The notes under the pieces were generated by a model, which worked only from the letters and a program-made list of their open reading frames with translations, was not told where the DNA came from and made no database searches. A program made the position numbers and the translations under genes. This document shows, in pieces, positions 49,523-57,697 of a stretch of 64,000 bases of DNA; positions within the stretch are counted from its first letter, which is position 1, and each line of letters opens with the position of its first letter. Source of the stretch: an uncultured Acidobacteriota bacterium (lineage in GTDB: Bacteria; Acidobacteriota; Terriglobia; Terriglobales; Acidobacteriaceae); contig CAIQPK010000059.1 in assembly GCA_903873705.1 (NCBI GenBank), positions 62,001 through 126,000 on the forward strand, written 5' to 3'.

Positions 49523-50917
49523 ATGCGTCTTTTCTCGGTTCTTGCCTTCGGCCTGGCTACTGCTTCCGCCCAACAACAAGCTCATACCCTGACGGTGGCT
49601 CCGGGGAAGTCGATCACCCTTTCCCTTCCCGCGAGACTGGATATTGCGGTGGCGGCGACCAAGCTGCCGCGGGTGCGGTTCTTTGCGCCATCGCCGGACG
49701 GACGGGTGTTCGCGACGACGATGTACAGCCTGGCCGACAACCGCCGTGGCGCGGTGTACGTGCTCGAGGGGTTCGACGCCCAGACGCATGGCTTTACCAA
49801 GGTGACGCCGTATCTCGAACACCTGCGCAACCCCAACAGCCTGGCGTTCTACACCGACGAGAAGAAGCAGGCATGGCTGTATCTTGCGCTGACCGACCGG
49901 CTGGTGCGCTACAAGTACAGCGCGGGCGATAGTGCGCCGACCGGGCCGCCGCAGCTGCTGACGCGGTTTCCGGATTACGGCCTGGGCTACAAGTACGGCG
50001 GATGGCACCTGACGCGGACGGTGGCGATCGCCACGCTGCATGGCCGGCCGCGGGTGTATGTAGCGACGGGCAGCTCGTGCAACTACTGCAAGGAGCTGGA
50101 GGCAGTACGGGCTTCGGTGGTGTCGATGGACCCGGACGGCGGCCGGATGGCAATCGTGGCGCATGGGTTGCGCAATGCGGTGGACCTGCGGTTCGTGCCG
50201 GGCCTGGATGGCGGAGCGGTCTTCGCCACCAACATGGGCGACGATCACCTGGGTGACCAGGCTCCCGAGGACACGATGTTTGAGATCGATGCGGCGAACC
50301 GGCAGCGGCCGACCGCAGGTGCTGCGGCGCTGAACTATGGCTGGCCGAAGTGCTACTTCGACGGCGGAAAAGCGGTGCTGGACGATACGCCGCTACCGAT
50401 GAATCCGGGGGAGGATGCGAAGACGGTCGCACCCAAGCCGGCGGGGCCGCCACAGGGCGACGAAGACTCGGTTTACGGGGAACAGAAGGGCGTGGCCGCA
50501 GCGGGGACAAACCTGGCGGCGCAGACGCACACCGGAGCCAGGCTGCCGAACGTTGGAGCCGTGCCTGAGCCGCTAACGAGGTGCGACAGCGTGCCCGCGG
50601 CGTATACGACGTTCTCGCCCCATGCCTCGCCGTTGGGGCTGGCGTATTTTGGCGGCGAAAGCACAGTTCTGGCTAACAGCTTCCTGGTGGCGCTGCATGG
50701 GGCGAGCCATCCGCACATCGGGACGGGTTATCGCGTGGTGCGGTTCACGGCGGGCAATCGCAAGCCGCAGGACTTCATCACCGGGTTTGTGCGGACGGCG
50801 GGTGGGAAGACGGTGGTGCGGGGGCGGCCGTGCGGGATGCTGCAACTGGGGCCGGATACTTTTCTGCTGAGCGATGACTTCCTCGGTGCGGTGTACATCG
50901 TGTATCCGAAGAAGTAA
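49523..50917 (+). CDS. Sorbosone/PQQ-type sugar dehydrogenase-like beta-propeller, secreted
   Basis: GLRNAVDLRFVPGLDGGAVFATNMGDDHLGDQAPEDTMFEI; GWPKCYFDG; LGLAYFGG. Confidence 0.75.
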   Translation: MRLFSVLAFGLATASAQQQAHTLTVAPGKSITLSLPARLDIAVAATKLPRVRFFAPSPDGRVFATTMYSLADNRRGAVYVLEGFDAQTHGFTKVTPYLEHLRNPNSLAFYTDEKKQAWLYLALTDRLVRYKYSAGDSAPTGPPQLLTRFPDYGLGYKYGGWHLTRTVAIATLHGRPRVYVATGSSCNYCKELEAVRASVVSMDPDGGRMAIVAHGLRNAVDLRFVPGLDGGAVFATNMGDDHLGDQAPEDTMFEIDAANRQRPTAGAAALNYGWPKCYFDGGKAVLDDTPLPMNPGEDAKTVAPKPAGPPQGDEDSVYGEQKGVAAAGTNLAAQTHTGARLPNVGAVPEPLTRCDSVPAAYTTFSPHASPLGLAYFGGESTVLANSFLVALHGASHPHIGTGYRVVRFTAGNRKPQDFITGFVRTAGGKTVVRGRPCGMLQLGPDTFLLSDDFLGAVYIVYPKK

Positions 50918-50940
50918 GCGCGTGTGGCTAGAATGGAAGC

Positions 50941-51285
50941 ATGATTGACGAGGCCACATTCCGCCGCGAGAGCGATCGCGCGCTGGAGCAGTTAAAGCAG
51001 TCCCTGATCCGCGCGGAAGATGCGATGGACGATCCCCTGTTCGAGACCGAAGAGAAGAACGGCGTGCTGAATGTGCTATTCGAAGACGGCTCTGCAAAGT
51101 TCGTGTTTACGCCGAACACGCCGGTGGCCCAGATCTGGATCTCTGCGATTTCGACTTCGTACAAGCTGGAGTGGGACTCGGGCGACAGCGTGTTTGTGCT
51201 GCCGAAGACGGGCGAGAACCTGCTGGCGCTGACCGAGCGGCTGCTGCGGGAGCAGACGAATGATCCGGGGTTGACGCTGGCATGA
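50941..51285 (+). CDS. cyaY: Frataxin-like iron donor protein CyaY
   Basis: MIDEATFRRESDRALEQLKQSLI...NVLFEDGSAKFVFTPNTPVAQIWISAISTSYKLEWDSGD. Confidence 0.8.
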   Translation: MIDEATFRRESDRALEQLKQSLIRAEDAMDDPLFETEEKNGVLNVLFEDGSAKFVFTPNTPVAQIWISAISTSYKLEWDSGDSVFVLPKTGENLLALTERLLREQTNDPGLTLA

Positions 51286-52067
51286 GCGGGCCACTGCTCT
51301 CCGTTGCCATCATTACGCACAACGAGGAGCAGAACCTGGCGCGGACGCTCGCCAGCGTGCAGTGGGCGCTGGATGCGGGCGAGATCATCGTGGTGGATTC
51401 GGGCTCGACCGACCGCACGGTGGAGATCGCGCGCGAGGCTGGGGCGTGGGTGATCGAGCGGCCGTGGGCGGGCTTTGCGGCGCAGAAGAATTTTGCGATC
51501 GCGCAGTGCATTGGGCAGTGGGTGCTGACGCTCGACGCCGATGAAGAACTGACGCCGGAGCTGCAGCTGGAGATACAGGGGCTGCTGGCGACCGACCCAG
51601 CCGCGGATGCGTACTTCCTGAAGCGGCGAAATATGTTTTTGGGGCGGTGGATCAGGCATGGGGGGTTCTACCCGGATGCGAAGCTGCGGCTGTTCCGGCG
51701 TGCGGCGGGGCTGCAGTTTGAAGAGCGACCGGTGCACGAGACGATCCGGTTTGAGGGGGCGACCGCGACGCTGCAGCATGATGTTTTGCATCACGCTTAT
51801 CCGACCCTAGGTGCTTACATTGAGCACATGGACCGATACTCGACGCTGGGGGCGGAGGTGCTGGTGGCGAAGGGGAAGACGAGCGGGTCGTGGATGGGCT
51901 TCCTGCTGAATGTGTGGGCCGTGCCGGTGGTGATGTTCAAGTGGAATTATGTTTTTCGGGGTGGGTTTCTGGATGGGCGCGAGGGGTTGCTGATGCACCT
52001 GTATCACGCGGCGTATACGAGCTGGAAGTATGCGAAGGCGTGGGAGAAGGCGCGCGCGGCGCGGTAG
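51282..52067 (+). CDS. Glycosyltransferase family 2 (LPS-core WaaE-like)
   Basis: LSVAIITHNEEQNLARTLASVQWALDAGEIIVVDSGSTDRTVEIAREAGAWV; ATG overlaps cyaY stop. Confidence 0.9.
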   Translation: MSGPLLSVAIITHNEEQNLARTLASVQWALDAGEIIVVDSGSTDRTVEIAREAGAWVIERPWAGFAAQKNFAIAQCIGQWVLTLDADEELTPELQLEIQGLLATDPAADAYFLKRRNMFLGRWIRHGGFYPDAKLRLFRRAAGLQFEERPVHETIRFEGATATLQHDVLHHAYPTLGAYIEHMDRYSTLGAEVLVAKGKTSGSWMGFLLNVWAVPVVMFKWNYVFRGGFLDGREGLLMHLYHAAYTSWKYAKAWEKARAAR

Positions 52068-52083
52068 GGCGTGCCGGTGCGGC

Positions 52084-52147
52084 GAAAGACAAGCAACAGC
52101 AAAAACAGAAGCAGATTCCTTCGCTGCGCTACGGAATGACAATCCTG
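52084..52147 (-). repeat. Composite dispersed repeat, copy D (head + short hexamer remnant)
   Basis: Minus strand AGGATTGTCATTCCGTAGCGCAGCGAAGGAATCTGCTTCTGTTTTTGCTGTTGCTTGTCTTTC. Confidence 0.85.
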
Positions 52148-52183
52148 AAGAAGCTGGCGCTGCTAACAGTACCGCAGCAGCCC

Positions 52184-52924
52184 TTACCAGGCGATCGCGT
52201 CGCCTTCGTGGAAGAAGCCGCCGCTGGGACCGTCCGCTGGCAGGGTGGCGAGCTGGACTTCGGTGCGGGCGCCTTCTTCAGTGGACATGTTGGCGCCACT
52301 GCCGCCCATGTCGGTTTTGACCCAGCCGGGGTGGGCGGAGTTGACCTTGATGTTCGTGTGGCGAAGCTCGTGCGCGAGGTGGATGGTGAACATGTTGAGC
52401 GCGGCCTTCGAGGTGTTGTACGCGAAGAGCTTGGTCTTGTAAGTGGGCGAGCCAGGTGTGGCCTGCAGGCTGACGGAGCCGAGGATGCTGGAGACGTTGA
52501 CGACGCGCGCGGCGTCCGACTTGCGCAGCAGCGGCAGCAGCGACTGGGTGAGCGCGACGAGGCCGAAGAAGTTGGCGTCGAAGGTGTCACGGAGCATGGC
52601 TGCGTCCATGATGCTGGTGGTGTTCTGGGTCCAGCCCTTTTCGAGCTTCACGCCAGCGTTGTTGACCAGCACATCGAGGCAGCCGAACTTGGATTCGATG
52701 GTGCGGGTGACGGCGGCGATGTCTTCGGCGCTGGTGACGTCGAGCTTGACCGCGCGCGCGTCGAGCTTTTCAGCGCGAAGCTGCTTGGCGGCGGATTCGC
52801 CCTTGGAGACCGAACGCGCGCCCAGCAGGACAGCGTAGCCCAGCTTGCCGAGCTGGCGGCCGATTTCGAGACCGAGGCCCTTGTTGCCGCCGGTGATCAA
52901 TGCGATTTTCTTCTTCTCGCTCAT
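52184..52924 (-). CDS. Short-chain dehydrogenase/reductase
   Basis: ALITGGNKGLGLEIGRQLGKLGYAVLLGAR; TYKTKLFAYNTSKAALNMF. Confidence 0.92.
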   Translation of the reverse strand: MSEKKKIALITGGNKGLGLEIGRQLGKLGYAVLLGARSVSKGESAAKQLRAEKLDARAVKLDVTSAEDIAAVTRTIESKFGCLDVLVNNAGVKLEKGWTQNTTSIMDAAMLRDTFDANFFGLVALTQSLLPLLRKSDAARVVNVSSILGSVSLQATPGSPTYKTKLFAYNTSKAALNMFTIHLAHELRHTNIKVNSAHPGWVKTDMGGSGANMSTEEGARTEVQLATLPADGPSGGFFHEGDAIAW

Positions 52925-52935
52925 GCTTGCCTGCC

Positions 52936-53388
52936 TTAAACAGTGCTCTTGTTATGACGCATCAACTCGCGAAACTTCTCAGCAAATCTTTCGGGCAGGT
53001 CGCGCATCTTCATGTCACGGCCAACGACGACGTGGGTGGTTTCGCCTTCACACAATAGTGCCTGGTCGGTGGCGCGCACAATCGCATAGCGGAACCGGAT
53101 GATGGAGCCACGCACGGCGCCGAGCGTGGTGCGGATAAGGAGTTCATCGTCATATCGCGCCGGGGCTTTATAGCGTGCGCTGGCCTCGACGACGGCGATG
53201 AGCGCGCCTTCGCGCTCCATGTCGGCGTAGACCATGCCGGTCTGGCGGATGAATTCGACGCGGCCGACTTCGAACCAGACCAGGTAGTTGGCGTGATAGA
53301 CGACGCCCATCTGGTCGGTTTCCGCGTAGCGGACGCGGACCCTGGTTTCGCCATAGCCCCGCTGCAGCATGAGTTCCAAATCTGTCAT
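52936..53388 (-). CDS. Acyl-CoA thioesterase, 4HBT/YbgC type
   Basis: TRVRVRYAETDQMGVVYHANYLVWFEVGRVEFIR. Confidence 0.9.
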   Translation of the reverse strand: MTDLELMLQRGYGETRVRVRYAETDQMGVVYHANYLVWFEVGRVEFIRQTGMVYADMEREGALIAVVEASARYKAPARYDDELLIRTTLGAVRGSIIRFRYAIVRATDQALLCEGETTHVVVGRDMKMRDLPERFAEKFRELMRHNKSTV

Positions 53389-53466
53389 GGCGACAGTCTA
53401 CCGAGGATTGGCAAGTGGACTGTCGTTTACCGGGCGGTTAGCGCCTGCCCTGGTTCAGCGGGGGCT

Positions 53467-54246
53467 CTACGGCTTCGGCTTCCAGGAAGGCGGGCGTTTT
53501 TCCACGAAGCTGGCGAGGCCCTCGCGGAAGTCGGCTGACTCGCGGGAGGCGGCGTTGGCGTCGAGGGCGTGCTCGAGTGCGGTATCGAGGAAGCGGGCGT
53601 GCTGGGCGCGGAGCAGGTGCTTGGTGGTGACCAGACTTTCCGGCGAGTTGCGCATCAGCTGGGCAGCGAGCTCGGTGGCACGGGTGTTCAGCTCCTCGGC
53701 GGGGACGACTTCGGAGACCAGGCCAAGACGGTGGGCTTCGGCGGCGTCGAAGAGGCGGCCGGTGAGGAGCAGGTCGCGGGCCACCTTGTCGCCGACCTGT
53801 TGCAGCAGGTACGCGCTGACCAGCGCCGGGACAAAGCCGATGCGGACTTCGGTGTAGCCGAACTTCGCGTCGGGGGCGGCGAGGGTGAAGTCGCAGAGGG
53901 TGGCTAAACCACAGCCTCCGGCGACGGCGGGCCCGCGGACGACGGCAATGGTGGGGAGGTCGCAGTTCCACAGCGCGCGGAACATACGCGCGACGCGCTC
54001 GGCTTCCACGCGGTGGCGCTCCGGGCTGAAGTCGGCCATGGGCAGCAGCTCGGCGAGGTCCAGGCCGGAGCAGAAGGCGTCGCCGGCGCCGGTGAGGATG
54101 AGCACGCGCGCGCCGCAGGTGTTGGCGTCGGTGAGCGCAATGGAGAGCTCGTTCATCATCTGCGGGACGAGGGCGTTGCGGCGCTCGGGGCGGTTAAGCG
54201 CGATGGTGCGAATGGGACCGTCGTCGGTGATCTGGAGGGTGGACAT
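53467..54246 (-). CDS. Enoyl-CoA hydratase/isomerase family
   Basis: RTIALNRPERRNALVPQMMNELS; AVVRGPAVAGGCGLATLCDFTLAAPDAKFGYTEVRIGFVPA. Confidence 0.92.
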   Translation of the reverse strand: MSTLQITDDGPIRTIALNRPERRNALVPQMMNELSIALTDANTCGARVLILTGAGDAFCSGLDLAELLPMADFSPERHRVEAERVARMFRALWNCDLPTIAVVRGPAVAGGCGLATLCDFTLAAPDAKFGYTEVRIGFVPALVSAYLLQQVGDKVARDLLLTGRLFDAAEAHRLGLVSEVVPAEELNTRATELAAQLMRNSPESLVTTKHLLRAQHARFLDTALEHALDANAASRESADFREGLASFVEKRPPSWKPKP

Positions 54247-54288
54247 GGCTGGCTCTGACTCTACTGCGCGAGATGGGCTAAACGAACT

Positions 54289-55152
54289 TTACTGCACGCT
54301 GAGGCCGAAGCGGCGGGCGATTTCCGCGCTGCGCTGGATGAGGACGTCGAGAGGCTCGAGGTCGGGCAGCTCGGCGCCGAGCTCGCGGAGGGTGGCGAGC
54401 AGGGTTTCGGTGGGCAGGTTGCCGACCAGGGCGTCCTGCGCGAAGGGGCAGCCGCCGAGGCCGCCGATGGCGGAATCGAAACGGCGGCAGCCGGCGGCGT
54501 AGGCGGCGCGGACCTTGGCAGCGGCTTCATCCGGGCGGGCGTGCAAGTGGACGCCGATCTCGATGCCTTCGTGCACGCCCATCACGCAGCCGAGGACGGC
54601 GCTGATGAGCGCAGGTGACGCGAGGCCGACGGTGTCGGCGAGCGAGACCTGGGTGACGCCGGCGTCGACGAGGAGGTCAACGGCACTGACAACTTCGTCG
54701 ATGTCCCAGGGGTCGTTGTACGGGTTGCCGAAGGCCATGGAGATGTAGGCGACGAGGTCCTGGCCGCCCTTGTAGGCGAGCTCGCCGATCTGTTCGAGCT
54801 GGTCGAGCGCGTCTTCCGGCGTCTGGCGCTGGTTGCGGTCGAGGAACGTGGGTGAGATGGAGTAGGGGAAGCCGATGGTGGAGACGGCGCTGGTGGCGAT
54901 GGCGCGCTCGGCCCCCTTGGCGTTGACGCAGATGCCGATGATTTCGACGTCGTCGGGCGGGTCGAGATAGTCGAGCACCAGCTCGGAGTCGGCCATCTGC
55001 GGGATGGCCGCTTTGGAGACGAAGCTGACGGCGTCGATGTGGGTGAAGCCGGCGGCGATGAGCGAACGCAGGTACTCGGCCTTGGCCTCAGTGGGCAACA
55101 CCTTGGGCAGACCCTGCCAGGCGTCGCGCGGACATTCGATGAGCTTCACCAC
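54289..55152 (-). CDS. Hydroxymethylglutaryl-CoA lyase family
   Basis: VSLADTVGLASPALISAVL; IEIGVHLHARPDEAAAKVRAAYAAGCRRFDSAIGGLGGCPFAQDALVGNLPTE. Confidence 0.9.
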   Translation of the reverse strand: MVKLIECPRDAWQGLPKVLPTEAKAEYLRSLIAAGFTHIDAVSFVSKAAIPQMADSELVLDYLDPPDDVEIIGICVNAKGAERAIATSAVSTIGFPYSISPTFLDRNQRQTPEDALDQLEQIGELAYKGGQDLVAYISMAFGNPYNDPWDIDEVVSAVDLLVDAGVTQVSLADTVGLASPALISAVLGCVMGVHEGIEIGVHLHARPDEAAAKVRAAYAAGCRRFDSAIGGLGGCPFAQDALVGNLPTETLLATLRELGAELPDLEPLDVLIQRSAEIARRFGLSVQ

Positions 55153-55197
55153 GGGCGAAAAAATCCTCGACCTTCATCTCACACGGAGTTGCGGGAA

Positions 55198-55242
55198 ATG
55201 TCACGCCCGTCTGGCGATGCGATAAAAGCACAGGCTTGCTGA
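55198..55242 (+). CDS. Possible 14-aa upstream ORF (MSRPSGDAIKAQAC)
   Basis: GGAG 9 nt before ATG; directly upstream of the radical SAM gene; too short to be sure. Confidence 0.2.
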   Translation: MSRPSGDAIKAQAC

Positions 55243-55281
55243 TATCGTTTCTACAATCGCCAAAAGAAGCAAAGACGGAAG

Positions 55282-56406
55282 ATGCGGGGGAATCCGGGGC
55301 TTTTGTACACCTACGAACAAATCAGGCGCGTACACGTTGAGCTGACGACGTATTGCAATGCCAGCTGCCCGCAGTGTCCGCGCAACATCGATGGCGGAGC
55401 AGTGAATCCGAACCTGCAGCTGACCGAGCTGTCGCTGGAGGACTTCAAGAAGGTCTTTCCGCCGGCTTTTTTGTGGCGGTTGGAAGTTATCAACTTCTGC
55501 GGGAACTATGGCGACCCGTCGATGGCGCGCGACCTGATCCCGGTATGTGAGTACATCCGCGCCGAGGCGCCGGGCGTTCGGTTGACGATGCACAGCAATG
55601 GCAGCGCGCGGACGCCGGAGTGGTGGGCGAAGCTGGCGGGATTGCTGGACAAGTGCGTTTTCTCGGTGGATGGGCTCGAAGATACCAACGCGATTTATCG
55701 GCGGAACACGACGTGGACCTCGATCATGGCGAACGCGACGGCCTACCTGGGCGCGGGTGGCACGGCAGGGTGGGACTTCCTGGTCTTCGAACACAACCAG
55801 CACCAGGTGAAGGACGCTGAGAAGCTGGCGAAGGCGATGGGATTTGAGAACTTCAACGCCAAGACCAGCGGCCGCTTTCTGCGCGACAACGTGCTGGTGG
55901 AAGGCATCAGCGTGCGCGACCACAAGGGCGAGCTGGTGCAGATGCTGAAGCCGCCTACCAAGCGGCGTTTGCAGAATCCGACGGGCAAGGTGATCGCCGG
56001 GAAGTTTCCGACAGCGGAGTCGTTTACCGACTACCTGACGACCACGCCGGTGACCTGCAACGCCCAGAAGTATGCGGAGATTTTTGTGAGCGCGGAGGGG
56101 CTGGTGCTTCCCTGCTGCTGGATGGCGCAGCTCACACCGGTGCACGAGATGAGCGAACGCAAACAGCAGATCCACGCGCTGATGGCGGCGCTGCCGGAGG
56201 GGAGCGACTCGATCAACGCGCTGAAGACGCCGTTGCGCGACGTGCTGGCCACGCGGCTGTTTCAGCAGGATGTTCCTGCGGGATGGGAGCCGGGGGAGAA
56301 GCGGCTGAAGGTGTGCGCGAAGTTCTGCGGCAAGCACGGGGTGAGCTCCGAGCAGGAGATTCAACTGAAGTGGAGTCCGCGGCAGCTGCTGGCGGCGCTG
56401 CGCTAA
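55282..56406 (+). CDS. Radical SAM protein, twitch-domain-like
   Basis: VELTTYCNASCPQCPRN (CX3CX2C); NFCGNYGDPSMA; LPCCWMAQL and CAKFCGKHG C-terminal cysteines. Confidence 0.87.
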   Translation: MRGNPGLLYTYEQIRRVHVELTTYCNASCPQCPRNIDGGAVNPNLQLTELSLEDFKKVFPPAFLWRLEVINFCGNYGDPSMARDLIPVCEYIRAEAPGVRLTMHSNGSARTPEWWAKLAGLLDKCVFSVDGLEDTNAIYRRNTTWTSIMANATAYLGAGGTAGWDFLVFEHNQHQVKDAEKLAKAMGFENFNAKTSGRFLRDNVLVEGISVRDHKGELVQMLKPPTKRRLQNPTGKVIAGKFPTAESFTDYLTTTPVTCNAQKYAEIFVSAEGLVLPCCWMAQLTPVHEMSERKQQIHALMAALPEGSDSINALKTPLRDVLATRLFQQDVPAGWEPGEKRLKVCAKFCGKHGVSSEQEIQLKWSPRQLLAALR

Positions 56407-56975
56407 CGGCGGTGCATCCAGAGGACCAGCCACGTGATCAGTATGATCACCGCCGACGTTTCCGCCCAGCCACGCATGACCTGCGGCCAGCTTAGGCGTT
56501 CCCTGCTGATGATGGTGTACTGCCACGAGCTGGTCTTCCGCTTCGGCGTCTGGACGCGGTAAGAGCCGAGCGGAATGAGCGAAAGAAACCACAGCATCAC
56601 CCAGCGCGTGCGCAGCGAGATACCCTGCTCACGATCCTCCACTGAGAGGAAAGTGTTGCCGCGGAAGCGCAGACCGGTGCCCTTGAATTTGTAGTACGGA
56701 TTGCGTCCGACGGCGGCCTGCAGGCGGGCACGGGTGAGGCGCTCGCGCTCGGCGGCGATGGCGGCGGGGCCGATGCCGCGCGCAGCGACTTCTGCGGCGA
56801 AGGGTGCTTCGGCTTCGGGGCGGAGGCCACCTTCGGCTGCTAGTTCGAGGAGGTCGGCGTCGGACATCGCGGCGTAGAGAGCGGTGAAGTCCTCCTTCAA
56901 GTCCTGACTGCCGTTCAACTCTTCCTGAGGTCGAGGGTTCAGCTTTTGCGGGATGACCTTCGCATTTTCCACCAC
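56403..56975 (-). CDS. Hypothetical membrane protein (paralogue of 57336..57692)
   Basis: FKGTGLRFRGNTFLSVEDREQGISLRTRWVMLWFLSLIPLGSYRVQ; probable GTG start near 56975. Confidence 0.6.
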   Translation of the reverse strand: MVENAKVIPQKLNPRPQEELNGSQDLKEDFTALYAAMSDADLLELAAEGGLRPEAEAPFAAEVAARGIGPAAIAAERERLTRARLQAAVGRNPYYKFKGTGLRFRGNTFLSVEDREQGISLRTRWVMLWFLSLIPLGSYRVQTPKRKTSSWQYTIISRERLSWPQVMRGWAETSAVIILITWLVLWMHRR

Positions 56976-57265
56976 CGCAGAGTATCGCGGCTCAACGCCA
57001 CGAGAAATCCCACAAACGATACCAGCCATGCAAGCACGAACAGGGTCATCCAAATGGGCTCGTGGTCACCTACTTTGCTGCACGGATCAAAAGTGAAGGC
57101 CACTGCACCCTCTGGCGGGGCCTCGCTGATTTCTCCTTTGTAACGATGTGAGAGGCTTGCTTGCTGCGTTCGGCAGTCCTGTTCTTCATAGTGGAAGCGA
57201 AGTTCAATAACGGCTGTACAAGCGAGCAACACGGACAACCAGATGATCGTTCTCTTCCATGTCAT
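56939..57265 (-). CDS. Hypothetical membrane protein
   Basis: 108 aa, two TM segments. Confidence 0.5.
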   Translation of the reverse strand: MTWKRTIIWLSVLLACTAVIELRFHYEEQDCRTQQASLSHRYKGEISEAPPEGAVAFTFDPCSKVGDHEPIWMTLFVLAWLVSFVGFLVALSRDTLRWWKMRRSSRKS

Positions 57266-57335
57266 GCTGTAACCACATAAGGATTGAGCTTCGGCACACC
57301 GAGATCAAGGTCACGGACACTGATTTGGGAATCAG

Positions 57336-57692
57336 TTACTGCTTCACAATCCAGTTCAGCAGCGAAAAGACCAGCGACCATACCAGTACAGACCCGAGGC
57401 AATAGGGTAGAGCCTGCCGCCAGGCGATGGGTTCCTTGCTGATGAGTTGAATCAATCGCCGTCGCGAAGAAGGGATCCGGATTCTGCGCACGCGATAAGA
57501 CGCCAGCGGGACGATCGGTAAGAATCCAAAGAGGATGTAGCGGGTGACGAGTTCTACTCCGTCGTCTTTATCGCGTTCGTCGCGATAAAGACGGCCGCGG
57601 AAGCCTATGCCGATGCCGAGTGCGGCATAGTGGCCATTCGAGCCGAAGTCTTGGTACAACTTCTCAGTTTCTTGGTCGGCGCGGTTGAACAT
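57336..57692 (-). CDS. Hypothetical membrane protein (paralogue of 56403..56975)
   Basis: MFNRADQETEKLYQDFGSNGHYAALGIGIGFRGRLYRDERDKDDGVELVTRYILFGFLPIVPLASYRVRR; ORF track start 58151 runs antisense-frame through the MCC gene. Confidence 0.65.
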   Translation of the reverse strand: MFNRADQETEKLYQDFGSNGHYAALGIGIGFRGRLYRDERDKDDGVELVTRYILFGFLPIVPLASYRVRRIRIPSSRRRLIQLISKEPIAWRQALPYCLGSVLVWSLVFSLLNWIVKQ

Positions 57693-57697
57693 CGCAG

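Noticed and set aside
53888-54502. 205-aa plus ORF across enoyl-CoA hydratase/HMG-CoA lyase
   Set aside because: Antisense to two clear enzymes, no RBS.
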